Origin: Gemmatimonadales bacterium
Lineage (GTDB): Bacteria > Gemmatimonadota > Gemmatimonadetes > Gemmatimonadales > GWC2-71-9
DNA length: 64,000 bases
Assembly (NCBI GenBank): GCA_019637315.1
Contig: JAHBVU010000012.1
Coordinates: forward strand, 1 to 64,000
Direction of reading: 5' to 3'
Position 1 is the first letter of the stretch; each line of letters opens with the position of its first letter. The notes beneath the pieces were generated by a model. That model did not search any database, was not told the origin of the DNA, and was given only the letters and a program-made list of their open reading frames with translations. Positions 16,136-24,205 of the stretch are shown one piece after another. The translations under genes and the position numbers were made by a program.

Positions 16136-17235
16136 GCATGCACCTCGGAAAGATCACGAGCTCCCATGTCAACAACGAGATTCAGCAGGCGCATCGCGGC
16201 ACCACTCGAGTGCAGGCGCAGCCGCTGGACCTCACGAGCCGACCCCAGATGCGCCGGTCGCGCCAGCACCCGATACAACGCCGGTCCGACTCCCGCGACA
16301 TCGACCACGCTCTCGCTCAAGCCCATCCGATTGCTCGGCACATTGTCGATCCCGACGAGGCCGGGCTGCACGCTGACGACCCGGAGGCCAAGCAGCCCGG
16401 CCTGGAGCAGCAGCGCACTGCTCATCCCCACCACCAGATCCGCAGCCAGTATCCATGAGAGCGGCTCGCCCTGATCCGCGCGACGCACCGAAACCTTGGG
16501 CGTCCCTTCCGGCAGTCGGGCCCCGCCCTCCTGCCGCGGGTGACTGCGAACCGCCAGAGTGATCCCATGACCCAGCCAATCCGCGACGCTGTCGACCCCG
16601 TCCCGCACCAGTGAGACGACCTGATCCTCGTCATAGCCGAGCCGGCTGCCGTACAAGGCCCGGATCGGCTGCGACGCAAACAGGACGAGCGTCGCCTTCC
16701 GGGGTACGCCCACCTGCTCACGAAAGGCCATCCTCGCGTCGCGATCGAACCCCTGCCCGTGCCTCAGCAACACCTCGTAGTGGGGATTGCCCGTGGCCAT
16801 GAGCCGCTCGGCCGGAAGTCCCTCCGCCACGGCTTCGGCAACCGCAACGTCATCCGGCACGGCAATCCGATCCGGCAGTATCAGGCGGCCGTCGCTGCCC
16901 AGAAAGCGGGCTGCGTAGTTCGACCAGAAGTCGACCACCGAGAGCACCGGCACGCCGGCCCGGCTGGCCGCCTCGATGTACTCGAGTTCGGGCGGCTGCT
17001 CGGCCCAGGAGGTCCCGGTCAAGAGCACCGTTGGATGCGCCAGGTCGATCATAACACCCGGCGTCATCTCCGAGAGCGGGCGATACGGCACGCCTTCTCG
17101 GCTCAGGACCTGCTGCGCAGGACCAGCGGCCCAGGTGCCGGCCAGCGTCTTCCGCTGCTCGAGCAGTTTGAGCACGGGCACGACTGCCTCCGCACCGCCG
17201 GCGTCGCCAAGAATGCTACCGACCGATAGTCGCAT
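16132..17235 (-). CDS. Putative GT-B-fold sugar enzyme (glycosyltransferase or epimerase-like)
   Basis: 367 residues from the ATG at 17235, preceded by GAGGAGGGGCGCC; an upstream start at 17259 is less likely. I do not recognise a specific family. The layout is GT-B-like: an N-terminal half starting LSVGSILGDAGGAEAVVPVL and a C-terminal half with LVLFASQPIRALYG, HGITLAVRSHPRQEGG and LAADLVVGMSSALLLQAGL, LRVVSVQP. This resembles NeuC-like epimerases, CDP-glycerol transferases and capsule-type transferases. It could be a glycosyltransferase acting on flagellin glycan, or an NDP-sugar-handling enzyme. Sits between a Gfo/Idh oxidoreductase and a DegT aminotransferase. Confidence 0.65.
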   Translation of the reverse strand: MRLSVGSILGDAGGAEAVVPVLKLLEQRKTLAGTWAAGPAQQVLSREGVPYRPLSEMTPGVMIDLAHPTVLLTGTSWAEQPPELEYIEAASRAGVPVLSVVDFWSNYAARFLGSDGRLILPDRIAVPDDVAVAEAVAEGLPAERLMATGNPHYEVLLRHGQGFDRDARMAFREQVGVPRKATLVLFASQPIRALYGSRLGYDEDQVVSLVRDGVDSVADWLGHGITLAVRSHPRQEGGARLPEGTPKVSVRRADQGEPLSWILAADLVVGMSSALLLQAGLLGLRVVSVQPGLVGIDNVPSNRMGLSESVVDVAGVGPALYRVLARPAHLGSAREVQRLRLHSSGAAMRLLNLVVDMGARDLSEVHA

Positions 17236-18208
17236 GGCGCCCCTCCTCAGCTTGCGCACCTGCCATCGCCTCCGCGGCCAACTGCAAGGCGGCCACGGCC
17301 GCAGCCGCCGTGCCCGCCGGCGGACGTCCGGTCCTCAAGGCCGTCAACAGATCGCGAACCGCGTGACCCAGCAGATCCGTGAGATCGCCGGCCGGGCAGT
17401 CGATCGGCACCAGATCGAAGAAGCCAGGAAACAGGCGGCTTGGCGACGAGGTCCACGCTTCGAAGCGCCCCCCCGACCCCGTCACGCGTACCCGACCGGC
17501 CGAGCCAAGCAGATCCAGCTCAAAGAGCGAGTAGTCGACCTCGCGTAATCCATGCAGCGAACCGATCGCGCCCGAAGCAAAGCGAAGCTCGGCGTCGATG
17601 GTGGCATCAGTTGCGCCCGGTTCGACGGCGCCATGACCTCGCACCTCCGTGATCTCGCCCGCCAGCCAGCGAGCCAGGTCCAGCCAATGCGTTCCGTTGT
17701 GCTTGATGCCGCGAACGTAGATGCCATCCACCCGGTGAATCGTGCCGATCGGAGCGGATTCCAGCCATGACGCCAACCGCCGGTAGCTTGGGGCATATCG
17801 ACGGCTGTAGTTGACGGCCAGAATGATGTCGCGCTCGTCCGCCATACGAACGAGACGCTCGGCCCGCTCGACGTCCATCGCAAGCGGCTTTTCCGCAAGA
17901 ACAGCACGAACCGAGGGAGCAGCCAGAACCTGCTCGAGCACATCGGCGTGCGTCGGATCGGGCGAGGCTACGCTCACGAGCTCGGGACGGGTGGCCTCGA
18001 GCATCGATGCAACGTCCAGGTAGAGAGCGTCGACCCCCCAGCGCGCTCCCGCCGATGCCAGCCGCGCCGCGTCGGGCTCGACCAGCGCAGCGAGCGTGAC
18101 GTCTCCCGCATCCCGCCAGGCAGCGGCATGCGACTGCGCTCCGGCGCCCGGAACACTCGTTCCGGCACCGATAAAACCGCAGCCGATCACCGCCGCCCGC
18201 ATACTCAC
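17216..18208 (-). CDS. Gfo/Idh/MocA-family oxidoreductase
   Basis: 330 residues. The N-terminal Rossmann fold starts AAVIGCGFIGAG; ASPDPTHADVLEQVL and the EKPLAMDVE motif (catalytic-site EKP, about residues 108-116) are diagnostic for the family. The C-terminal domain has NGTHWLDLARWLAGEI with the conserved His. NAD(P)-dependent oxidation of a sugar, sugar acid or cyclitol hydroxyl is expected. Paired with the DegT aminotransferase downstream, it could create an amino group by oxidation then transamination. It overlaps the next gene by 20 nt. Confidence 0.88.
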   Translation of the reverse strand: MSMRAAVIGCGFIGAGTSVPGAGAQSHAAAWRDAGDVTLAALVEPDAARLASAGARWGVDALYLDVASMLEATRPELVSVASPDPTHADVLEQVLAAPSVRAVLAEKPLAMDVERAERLVRMADERDIILAVNYSRRYAPSYRRLASWLESAPIGTIHRVDGIYVRGIKHNGTHWLDLARWLAGEITEVRGHGAVEPGATDATIDAELRFASGAIGSLHGLREVDYSLFELDLLGSAGRVRVTGSGGRFEAWTSSPSRLFPGFFDLVPIDCPAGDLTDLLGHAVRDLLTALRTGRPPAGTAAAAVAALQLAAEAMAGAQAEEGRHATIGR

Positions 18209-18873
18209 GCGCCCGCGCCCTTGTCGAACAGCACCACCTGATCCACCAGGCCAGGACCACCGGTCGACTCGCTGTACGGGTACAGCTGCCGCTCGACCTC
18301 ACGAAGCCCCGGCGCAACCTCGAGGTACCGACGCGCAAAGTCGGTCTTCCAGAGCAGGCCGCTCTGTCCGTGGTACGGGATCTCGACGGTCTCAGGCGCG
18401 TAGTACTCGTGACACAAGACATAGCGCCGGCTGACCCGGACGATCTCCGTAAGTGCACGGGGGAGGTCGTTCGGGTGAATGTGAATCAGCACCCCGTGCG
18501 TAAACACCAGATCGTAGGTCCCGTCTGCAAACGGCAGGGCAAAAGCATTGCCCTGATGAAAGTGACGATGCGGCGCCAGTTCCCGGGCACGCTCGATGGC
18601 GTAGCTCTGCGGCTCGAGGCCGTGCAGCTCGAGCCCGGCATTCGCCTTCTCCAGCAAACGGAGCTGGAGGCCGATGTTGCAGCCGACCTCGAGGACCCGG
18701 CCGCCGGGGAGCCGATCGGGCCCGACGAAGCGGCGGTAGATGCTCGATTTGCTGACGCCGAATTGCTCGGCGAACGCCGCATCCATCTCGTCCAGGGAGA
18801 GGGTGTTGCGGTCGGTGTATTCCTTCCCGAACCTCGAAGTCCAGGTTGACAACTGCGCAGTCGACGTGCTCAT
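18205..18873 (-). CDS. Pseudaminic-acid-biosynthesis-associated methylase
   Basis: 222 residues. SAM-binding motif I VLEVGCNIGLQLRLLE near residues 60-75. The N-terminal WTSRFGKEYTDRN and the internal GVSKSSIYRRFVGPDRLPGG fit the family of methylases found next to pse genes. The C-terminal region around KTDFARRYLEVAPGL is also typical. It presumably O- or N-methylates pseudaminic acid or its precursor. Neighbours are the SpsF-type cytidylyltransferase and the Gfo/Idh oxidoreductase, with 4-nt overlaps on both sides. Confidence 0.87.
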   Translation of the reverse strand: MSTSTAQLSTWTSRFGKEYTDRNTLSLDEMDAAFAEQFGVSKSSIYRRFVGPDRLPGGRVLEVGCNIGLQLRLLEKANAGLELHGLEPQSYAIERARELAPHRHFHQGNAFALPFADGTYDLVFTHGVLIHIHPNDLPRALTEIVRVSRRYVLCHEYYAPETVEIPYHGQSGLLWKTDFARRYLEVAPGLREVERQLYPYSESTGGPGLVDQVVLFDKGAGA

Positions 18874-19616
18874 GCAATCCTCTCGCGAACGGCCTTCTGC
18901 CGAACATGACTGTTGATGGTATGCAGCTCGGGATACCGGGCCAGCAGCGTCAGAATGTCGTGGAGCGCGAACCGGCGATCGATCGGATAGAGCTCCTGAT
19001 AGATCCGGGTCGCCAACTCGAAATCCTCGGACGTGTCGACCGTCAGGCGAAGCGACGCGGCGGAAGGGTCGAGGCCACTGGCCACGTTGAGCAGCCGGTA
19101 CTGATCCGGATGCTGGTAGATATAGAGCGAGACGTGCTCCCGATCATCGGGATCGTCCGTCTGCGCCGCAACGTCCGCCAGCACCGCGGTTGGAAAGACC
19201 TGGACGTCCATTCCCCTGGGATAGGTGGGCGAAAGGACGTTGGAGCAGTAGTCGACATCATTCGTAGCGAACGTCTGGATGACCTGGTCGATCACGCCAG
19301 GGTCGATCAACGGGCAATCCGCCGTCGTTTCGACGATCAACTCGGCCCCGGCCTCCGTTGCGGCGCCCAGCACTCGGGACAGCACGTCCTCTTCGCTGCC
19401 GCGATAGCAGCCCACGCCGAGTGCCTCGGCCAGCGCCACAATCGGCTCGTCCGCTTCATGGACCGTCGTGGCAACGACGATCTCGTCCGCCAGGCGCACC
19501 CGGCGGAGACGCTCGACCATCAGGGCCAGCATCGGCTGCCCGAGAATGGGGCGGAGCACTTTGCCTGGCAAGCGACTCGAGCGCATCCGTGCCTCGATCG
19601 TGATCACCGTTTTCAT
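18870..19616 (-). CDS. SpsF-type cytidylyltransferase, likely CMP-pseudaminic acid synthetase
   Basis: 248 residues, with the loop IEARMRSSRLPGKVLRPILG at the N-terminus, YRGSEEDVLSRVL and ETTADCPLIDPGV near residues 95-107. It directly follows pseI with a 4-nt overlap, where PseF normally stands, so the probable reaction is CTP plus pseudaminic acid to CMP-Pse. This is supported by position and fold, not by a diagnostic PseF motif. A second paralogue is at 12548-13324. Confidence 0.82.
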   Translation of the reverse strand: MKTVITIEARMRSSRLPGKVLRPILGQPMLALMVERLRRVRLADEIVVATTVHEADEPIVALAEALGVGCYRGSEEDVLSRVLGAATEAGAELIVETTADCPLIDPGVIDQVIQTFATNDVDYCSNVLSPTYPRGMDVQVFPTAVLADVAAQTDDPDDREHVSLYIYQHPDQYRLLNVASGLDPSAASLRLTVDTSEDFELATRIYQELYPIDRRFALHDILTLLARYPELHTINSHVRQKAVRERIA

Positions 19617-20680
19617 CGTGCCGCCTCCATCACTCCATCGACCAGTTCCCAGGACAACGGCGTCCCCCGCTCCACGTCGAACCGGGCACGCTGCCCGAGC
19701 ACCGCATCCCGATGGCGCGGTGCCAGCCCGAGCCCGGGACGGATCGAACGCACATTCTGCTCGGTAAACGGCGCTCCCTGCGGCACGTCCTCGACGACGT
19801 AAAGCGAGCGCCGGAAGGTGACGCTCCCCTCCTCCGCGACCCCAGCGCCGAAGGCCGGACGACCCAGCATCGCGCTGGCCCGACCGACCGCATCGGCAAG
19901 GGCGCGAAACTCGTCAGGTTCGAGGGAGAAGTGACTGTCCACTCCGCCCGCAGCGCGGTCCAGCGTGAAATGCTTCTCGATCATCACCGCGCCTTGAGCC
20001 ACCGCCACGATCGACGCGACGATGCCCATGCTGTGGTCGGACAATCCCACCGGACCGCCCGTCAGTTCTGCCAGCGCCGGGAGCGTGGTCAGATGCATCT
20101 CCGAGTCTGGCGCAGGGTAGCTGCTGGTGCAGCGCAGGCTGATCAGGTCGCGAACGCCGGCGTCACGGAGAATCGTGACCGCGCGGCGAATCTCAGCCTG
20201 GGTGGCCATCCCGGTGGAAAGCACAACCGGTTTCCCGGTCGCAGCCACCTCGCGGAGCAGCCCGTCATCAACCAGCTCGAACGACGCGACCTTGTACGCT
20301 GGAGCGCCGAGCCGTTGCAGCAGTTCCACGGCCGTACGGTCAAAGGGGGTCGAAAAGATCTCGAGGCCGATAGCCCTGGCCCCTTCGAACAGGCGCTCAT
20401 GCCAGTCCCACGGTGTATGCGCCTCCTGGTACAGATCGTAGAGGGTCCGCCCCGCCCAGGGGCCAGTACCTGGCACGACAAACTCCGGGCGAGTCGAACG
20501 AATCGTCAGCGTGTCAGCTGTGTAGGTCTGGAGCTTGATAGCGTGCGCACCCGCCTGCTTGGCGGCATGTACCGTTGCCAGCGCGCGGCCAAGATCGCCG
20601 TTGTGGTTGCCCGACAACTCGGCGACGAGGAAGCACGGGTGCCCGGCACCGACTGAGATGCTGCCGATCTGAATCGTCAT
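19613..20680 (-). CDS. pseI: PseI, pseudaminic acid synthase (NeuB family)
   Basis: 355 residues, normal for NeuB/PseI. Condenses the 6-deoxy-2,4-diacetamido sugar with phosphoenolpyruvate. The N-terminal TIM barrel contains FLVAELSGNHNGDLGRALA (residues about 17-35), KLQTYTADTLT and LSDHSMGIVASIVAVA, and the C-terminal SAF (antifreeze-like) domain covers about residues 290-350. AELSGNHN and LYDLYQEAHTPWDWH fit the PseI subgroup better than sialic-acid NeuB. Located between the acetyltransferase and the cytidylyltransferase, in pathway order. Confidence 0.94.
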   Translation of the reverse strand: MTIQIGSISVGAGHPCFLVAELSGNHNGDLGRALATVHAAKQAGAHAIKLQTYTADTLTIRSTRPEFVVPGTGPWAGRTLYDLYQEAHTPWDWHERLFEGARAIGLEIFSTPFDRTAVELLQRLGAPAYKVASFELVDDGLLREVAATGKPVVLSTGMATQAEIRRAVTILRDAGVRDLISLRCTSSYPAPDSEMHLTTLPALAELTGGPVGLSDHSMGIVASIVAVAQGAVMIEKHFTLDRAAGGVDSHFSLEPDEFRALADAVGRASAMLGRPAFGAGVAEEGSVTFRRSLYVVEDVPQGAPFTEQNVRSIRPGLGLAPRHRDAVLGQRARFDVERGTPLSWELVDGVMEAAR

Positions 20681-21141
20681 ACGCTTGCTACCCTTCGATC
20701 GGCAAACTGCCGACGACCCCCGACCGGCGTCAGCTCTTCCCAGCCAAGGAACTCGAACAAACGTGTCGACCGGGTGTTGGTCGTCGTGACTTCTGCCGTT
20801 AGCACAACTCCGGGATGCACGGCCCGCACCGCCTCCGCACCCTCGACCAGCAGGGCCCGGCCGTAGCCGCGGCCCCGCACTTCGGGTGCCACCACATAGC
20901 TCAGGACCGAGGTCCGCCAGCCGTCCTGGCTTTCGAACCGGATCGAGCCAACCGGCTGCTCGTTGGGGTTCTCGCCGATGTAGATCAGCGCCGATGGCGA
21001 CCCCAGGCGACGATCGAACCAGTCGATGTGACCGGCCCAGTCGATCACCGGACGCGCTCCGGACGCCTCGCGCGTTACCGCGTCATTGGCCCAGAGCCAC
21101 AAGGCATATGCATCGGCACGTTCCGCGCTACGAAGTCGCAT
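20677..21141 (-). CDS. pseH: GNAT acetyltransferase, PseH-like
   Basis: 154 residues, single GNAT domain. Visible motif A is YVVAPEVRGRGYGRALLVEG (residues about 81-100) with the acetyl-CoA-binding R-G-x-G-x-G/A pattern, and ANTRS-like NTRSTRLFEFLGW follows. In the pse pathway PseH acetylates N4 of the amino-sugar nucleotide after PseC. Its position between pseG and pseI makes that role likely; the N-terminal LRSAERADAYALWLWANDA also resembles PseH and PglD-associated GNATs. The gene overlaps pseG by 14 nt. Confidence 0.8.
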   Translation of the reverse strand: MRLRSAERADAYALWLWANDAVTREASGARPVIDWAGHIDWFDRRLGSPSALIYIGENPNEQPVGSIRFESQDGWRTSVLSYVVAPEVRGRGYGRALLVEGAEAVRAVHPGVVLTAEVTTTNTRSTRLFEFLGWEELTPVGGRRQFADRRVASV

Positions 21142-22057
21142 GGACCGCTCCCTTCGACGTCAACAGTTCGATCAACCGGCCGACCACCCGATCGGTGCCG
21201 TCAGCCACAGCCGGAAGCGGGCTGGGCACTGCCAGCAGCGACCGAAGCTGGTGAGCCAGGAACTCTGCATCGACCAGCAGCGTATTGATGCCCGGAATCG
21301 CTGCGTCCCGCCCCCACCGGTAGACCAGGCGCTGGTTGTCGGCTGTCATGAGCAGGATGACGGGAATGCCAACCGCCGCTGCCTCCCAGACCGTTGTGCC
21401 GGCCGCCACCAGCAATTGCCGCGCATTCGGCACTTCGGCCCAGAGACGGTCGGCGGATATTCTGCGCCAGCGTGGCGGCGCCCAGTCTCCCGTGGCAACG
21501 AAATCCTCGCTATCCAGCAAGGCGTCGAGCCGATACATCGACTCCACGAGCACCTGACTCGGCACGCCTCCCCCGAGGGTAACGAGAATCTCGGTTTGCC
21601 CGGCACTCGCCCACCTCGGCAGGCCTTCGCGAATCGCCAGGTAGTCAACACCCGCCAGCACGACGGCAGGGCTGTTCACGTACATGGACGCCGATCCGTA
21701 GGCGTTCGGATTCCAAACGACGTCGAATCCACGAGGCAGGTCGCCATCCGCCGTGTCGTCGACGAGAACCCGCAAGCCGTACCCCGACCGCTTCGACCAG
21801 GCAAACCGCGTCGCGGCGTCGTAGCTGTCCACGACGACGACATCGGAGGCAAGGTCGGCGCCGTCGTCCGAGGCTTCGATACCGAGGCCGCGATATCGCT
21901 CCTGCACGAAATCGAGCTCGATGGCGCCGATCACAACGGCTCGTCCTCCCCGCCGCTTCCAGGCCGCAGCAAGCGTCCCCAGTCGCATAGCATGTCCCGC
22001 GCCTGACCGGCCGGTTGCTTCCGTGACGAGGACCAGGGTCCGATCGGCGGCAGTCAT
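21128..22057 (-). CDS. pseG: PseG, UDP-2,4-diacetamido-2,4,6-trideoxy-altropyranose hydrolase
   Basis: About 309 residues, starting at an ATG that overlaps the pseC stop (TGATG); a GTG three bases earlier is also possible. Removes UDP from the pathway intermediate. The N-terminal GRSGAGHAMRLGTLA matches the PseG/MurG-like G-x-GHxMR loop, with the His expected in catalysis; VVVDSYDAATRF and the C-terminal VAAGTTVWEAAAVGIPVILL match the GT-B nucleotide-binding half. Standing between pseC and the acetyltransferase supports the call. Confidence 0.92.
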   Translation of the reverse strand: MTAADRTLVLVTEATGRSGAGHAMRLGTLAAAWKRRGGRAVVIGAIELDFVQERYRGLGIEASDDGADLASDVVVVDSYDAATRFAWSKRSGYGLRVLVDDTADGDLPRGFDVVWNPNAYGSASMYVNSPAVVLAGVDYLAIREGLPRWASAGQTEILVTLGGGVPSQVLVESMYRLDALLDSEDFVATGDWAPPRWRRISADRLWAEVPNARQLLVAAGTTVWEAAAVGIPVILLMTADNQRLVYRWGRDAAIPGINTLLVDAEFLAHQLRSLLAVPSPLPAVADGTDRVVGRLIELLTSKGAVHATS

Positions 22058-23223
22058 CACGCTGCGGCCTCGGTCTGGACCGCCGACTCCACGGCGGTCA
22101 CGACGCGATCGACGTCTGCTTCCGTCATCGCCGGGAAGAGTGGCAGCGTCAGGGCAGACCCGTAGTACGACTCGGCCCCCGGGAGCGCCATCCGGCTGAA
22201 CCCGCGCTGTCGATAGAAGGGCTGGTGATAGACCGGGATATAGTGCACATTGGCGCCGACTCCCTGGCGTACCAGCTCTTCGTACACCCGGCGCCGACGA
22301 TCCGGCGGAACCCGGACCACGAACAGATGATGCGCACCGATCGACCCCGCAGGCCGCCTGAGGGGCGTGACATCGTCGATACCAGCCAGCCGGTTCTCAT
22401 ACCAAGCCGCGACCGCCCGCCGACGCTCGATCCACTCGGGCAGCCGTGCCAGCTGCGACATGCCCAACGCGCTCTGAAAATCAGTCAGGCGGTAGTTGAA
22501 GCCGAGTTCGTGCTGCTCATAGTACCAAGGCCCCTCCGCCGCACCGACCTCGCTTGGTTCGCGCGTGATGCCGTGGGTTCGGAACCGCTTGAGGCGACGA
22601 TACAGGGCTGGGTCGTTCGTCGTGACGGCCCCTCCTTCCCCTGTCGTCATCTGCTTGACCGGGTGGAAGCTGAAGCAGCACATCAGGCTGTGAGCACACT
22701 CCCCAACCCGATACTCCTGCCCATCGGTCGCGCGGTACCTTGCGCCAATGGCATGGGCAGCATCCTCGATCACCACCCAGCCTCGCGCCTGACCAATGGC
22801 ACTCAGCGCCTCGACTGGAGCCACCTCGCCGCCAAAGTGAACGGGAACGACGGCCGCCGTCTGCGGCTCGGCCCGATCGTCGGTCGAGTCGGGATCGATC
22901 AGGCCGGTTGCCGGATCGACATCGGCAAAGGCCACGTGCCCACCGAGATAGAGCGCGGCATTGGCAGTTGCGACAAAGGTGATCGGGCTGGTCAGAACGT
23001 TCCGGCCAGGGCCGATCTCGGCGGCTGCATAGGCTGCGTGCAGCGCCGCTGTTCCGCTGTTGAACGCAACCGCATACTCGGCACCGGTATACTCCGCCAA
23101 GGCCTGCTCGAATCGCTCGACCAGCGGTCCCTGCGTAATGTGCGACGCTCGCAACGCCTCCGTCACGGCCGCAATGTCCGCGTCAGAGATCTGGTGCCGG
23201 CCATAGGGAAGGAATCCGCTCAT
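22057..23223 (-). CDS. pseC: PseC, UDP-4-amino-4,6-dideoxy-N-acetyl-altrosamine transaminase
   Basis: 388 residues from the ATG at 23223. PLP-dependent DegT-family aminotransferase; Lys190 in FSFHPVKQMTTGEGG is the Schiff-base lysine. The N-terminal FLPYGRHQISDADI and the SGTAALHAAYAA segment are typical of PseC. Open frame extends upstream, but only into pseB; the ATG at the pseB stop gives the expected length. Acts after PseB to aminate C4. The start shares one base with the pseB stop codon. Confidence 0.95.
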   Translation of the reverse strand: MSGFLPYGRHQISDADIAAVTEALRASHITQGPLVERFEQALAEYTGAEYAVAFNSGTAALHAAYAAAEIGPGRNVLTSPITFVATANAALYLGGHVAFADVDPATGLIDPDSTDDRAEPQTAAVVPVHFGGEVAPVEALSAIGQARGWVVIEDAAHAIGARYRATDGQEYRVGECAHSLMCCFSFHPVKQMTTGEGGAVTTNDPALYRRLKRFRTHGITREPSEVGAAEGPWYYEQHELGFNYRLTDFQSALGMSQLARLPEWIERRRAVAAWYENRLAGIDDVTPLRRPAGSIGAHHLFVVRVPPDRRRRVYEELVRQGVGANVHYIPVYHQPFYRQRGFSRMALPGAESYYGSALTLPLFPAMTEADVDRVVTAVESAVQTEAAA

Positions 23224-24203
23224 CAGTCGAGCCCGAGGGATCCGAGCAAGTCGCGCACTTCGGTGACGCCGAGCCGCTCGGGATTGGTGTCGCTTCGATA
23301 CTCGAACCCCTCCGGAACGATGGTTCCGGAACTCGTCACGGCATCGTCCCACCACGACTGCTGCGGCTGGAGAACGTAGTGTGACCCCATGTCGACGGTG
23401 CGCCGGGCATCGTCTTCGCTGATCATCAGCTCATGAAGCTTCTCACCCGGCCGAATGCCGATCACCTCGGTCCGGCACTGGGGCGCCAGCGCCTCGACCA
23501 GCGTCATGATGTCGGTCGAGGGGATCTTGGGCACGAAGAGCTCACCACCATGCATCCGCCGCAGGGAGTCGAGCACGAAAGCAACCCCTTGCTCGAGGGT
23601 GATCCAGAATCGCGTCATCCGCGGATCGGTAATCGGCAGCACACCGTTGCGGCGTGCCTTGAGGAAGAACGGCACCACCGAGCCGCGGCTCCCGACCACA
23701 TTGCCGTACCGCACCACGCTCATCATCGGTCCGCGACCGGCTGCATACGCGTTGGCGGCGATAAAGAGCTTGTCGGAGCAGAGCTTGGTTGCGCCGTAGA
23801 GGTTTGCCGGGTTCGCGGCTTTGTCGGTCGAAAGCGCAATCACCTTCTCGACGCCCGTGTTGAGCGCGGCCTCGATGACATTCTGACCGCCGAGCACGTT
23901 GGTCTTGATGCACTCGAAGGGATTGTACTCCGCAGCAGGGACCTGCTTGAGCGCCGCCGCGTGCACTACTACCTGCACGCCGGACATGGCTCGCTGGAGC
24001 CGCGGAAGATCACGAACGTCGCCCAGGAAGAACCGAATCCGCTTGTCGCGGATCTGCTCAGCCATCTCATACTGCTTCAGTTCGTCGCGACTGTAGACGA
24101 TGACGCGGCGCGGCTCGTACCGCTCGAGCACCGTCTTGACGAAGGCGCGTCCGAACGAACCAGTACCACCCGTAATGAGGATCGATTGACCTTCGAGAAA
24201 CAT
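23223..24203 (-). CDS. pseB: PseB, UDP-GlcNAc 4,6-dehydratase (inverting)
   Basis: 326 residues from the ATG at 24203, preceded by GGAAGGGC. Short-chain dehydrogenase fold: NAD-binding GGTGSFG at 12-18, catalytic Tyr136/Lys140 in YGATK, and STDKAANPANLYG, which is characteristic of PseB/FlaA1. First committed enzyme of pseudaminic acid synthesis. Its ATG lies two bases after the stop of glycosyltransferase D, continuing the operon. Intact, with all catalytic residues visible. Confidence 0.96.
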   Translation of the reverse strand: MFLEGQSILITGGTGSFGRAFVKTVLERYEPRRVIVYSRDELKQYEMAEQIRDKRIRFFLGDVRDLPRLQRAMSGVQVVVHAAALKQVPAAEYNPFECIKTNVLGGQNVIEAALNTGVEKVIALSTDKAANPANLYGATKLCSDKLFIAANAYAAGRGPMMSVVRYGNVVGSRGSVVPFFLKARRNGVLPITDPRMTRFWITLEQGVAFVLDSLRRMHGGELFVPKIPSTDIMTLVEALAPQCRTEVIGIRPGEKLHELMISEDDARRTVDMGSHYVLQPQQSWWDDAVTSSGTIVPEGFEYRSDTNPERLGVTEVRDLLGSLGLD

Positions 24204-24205
24204 GG

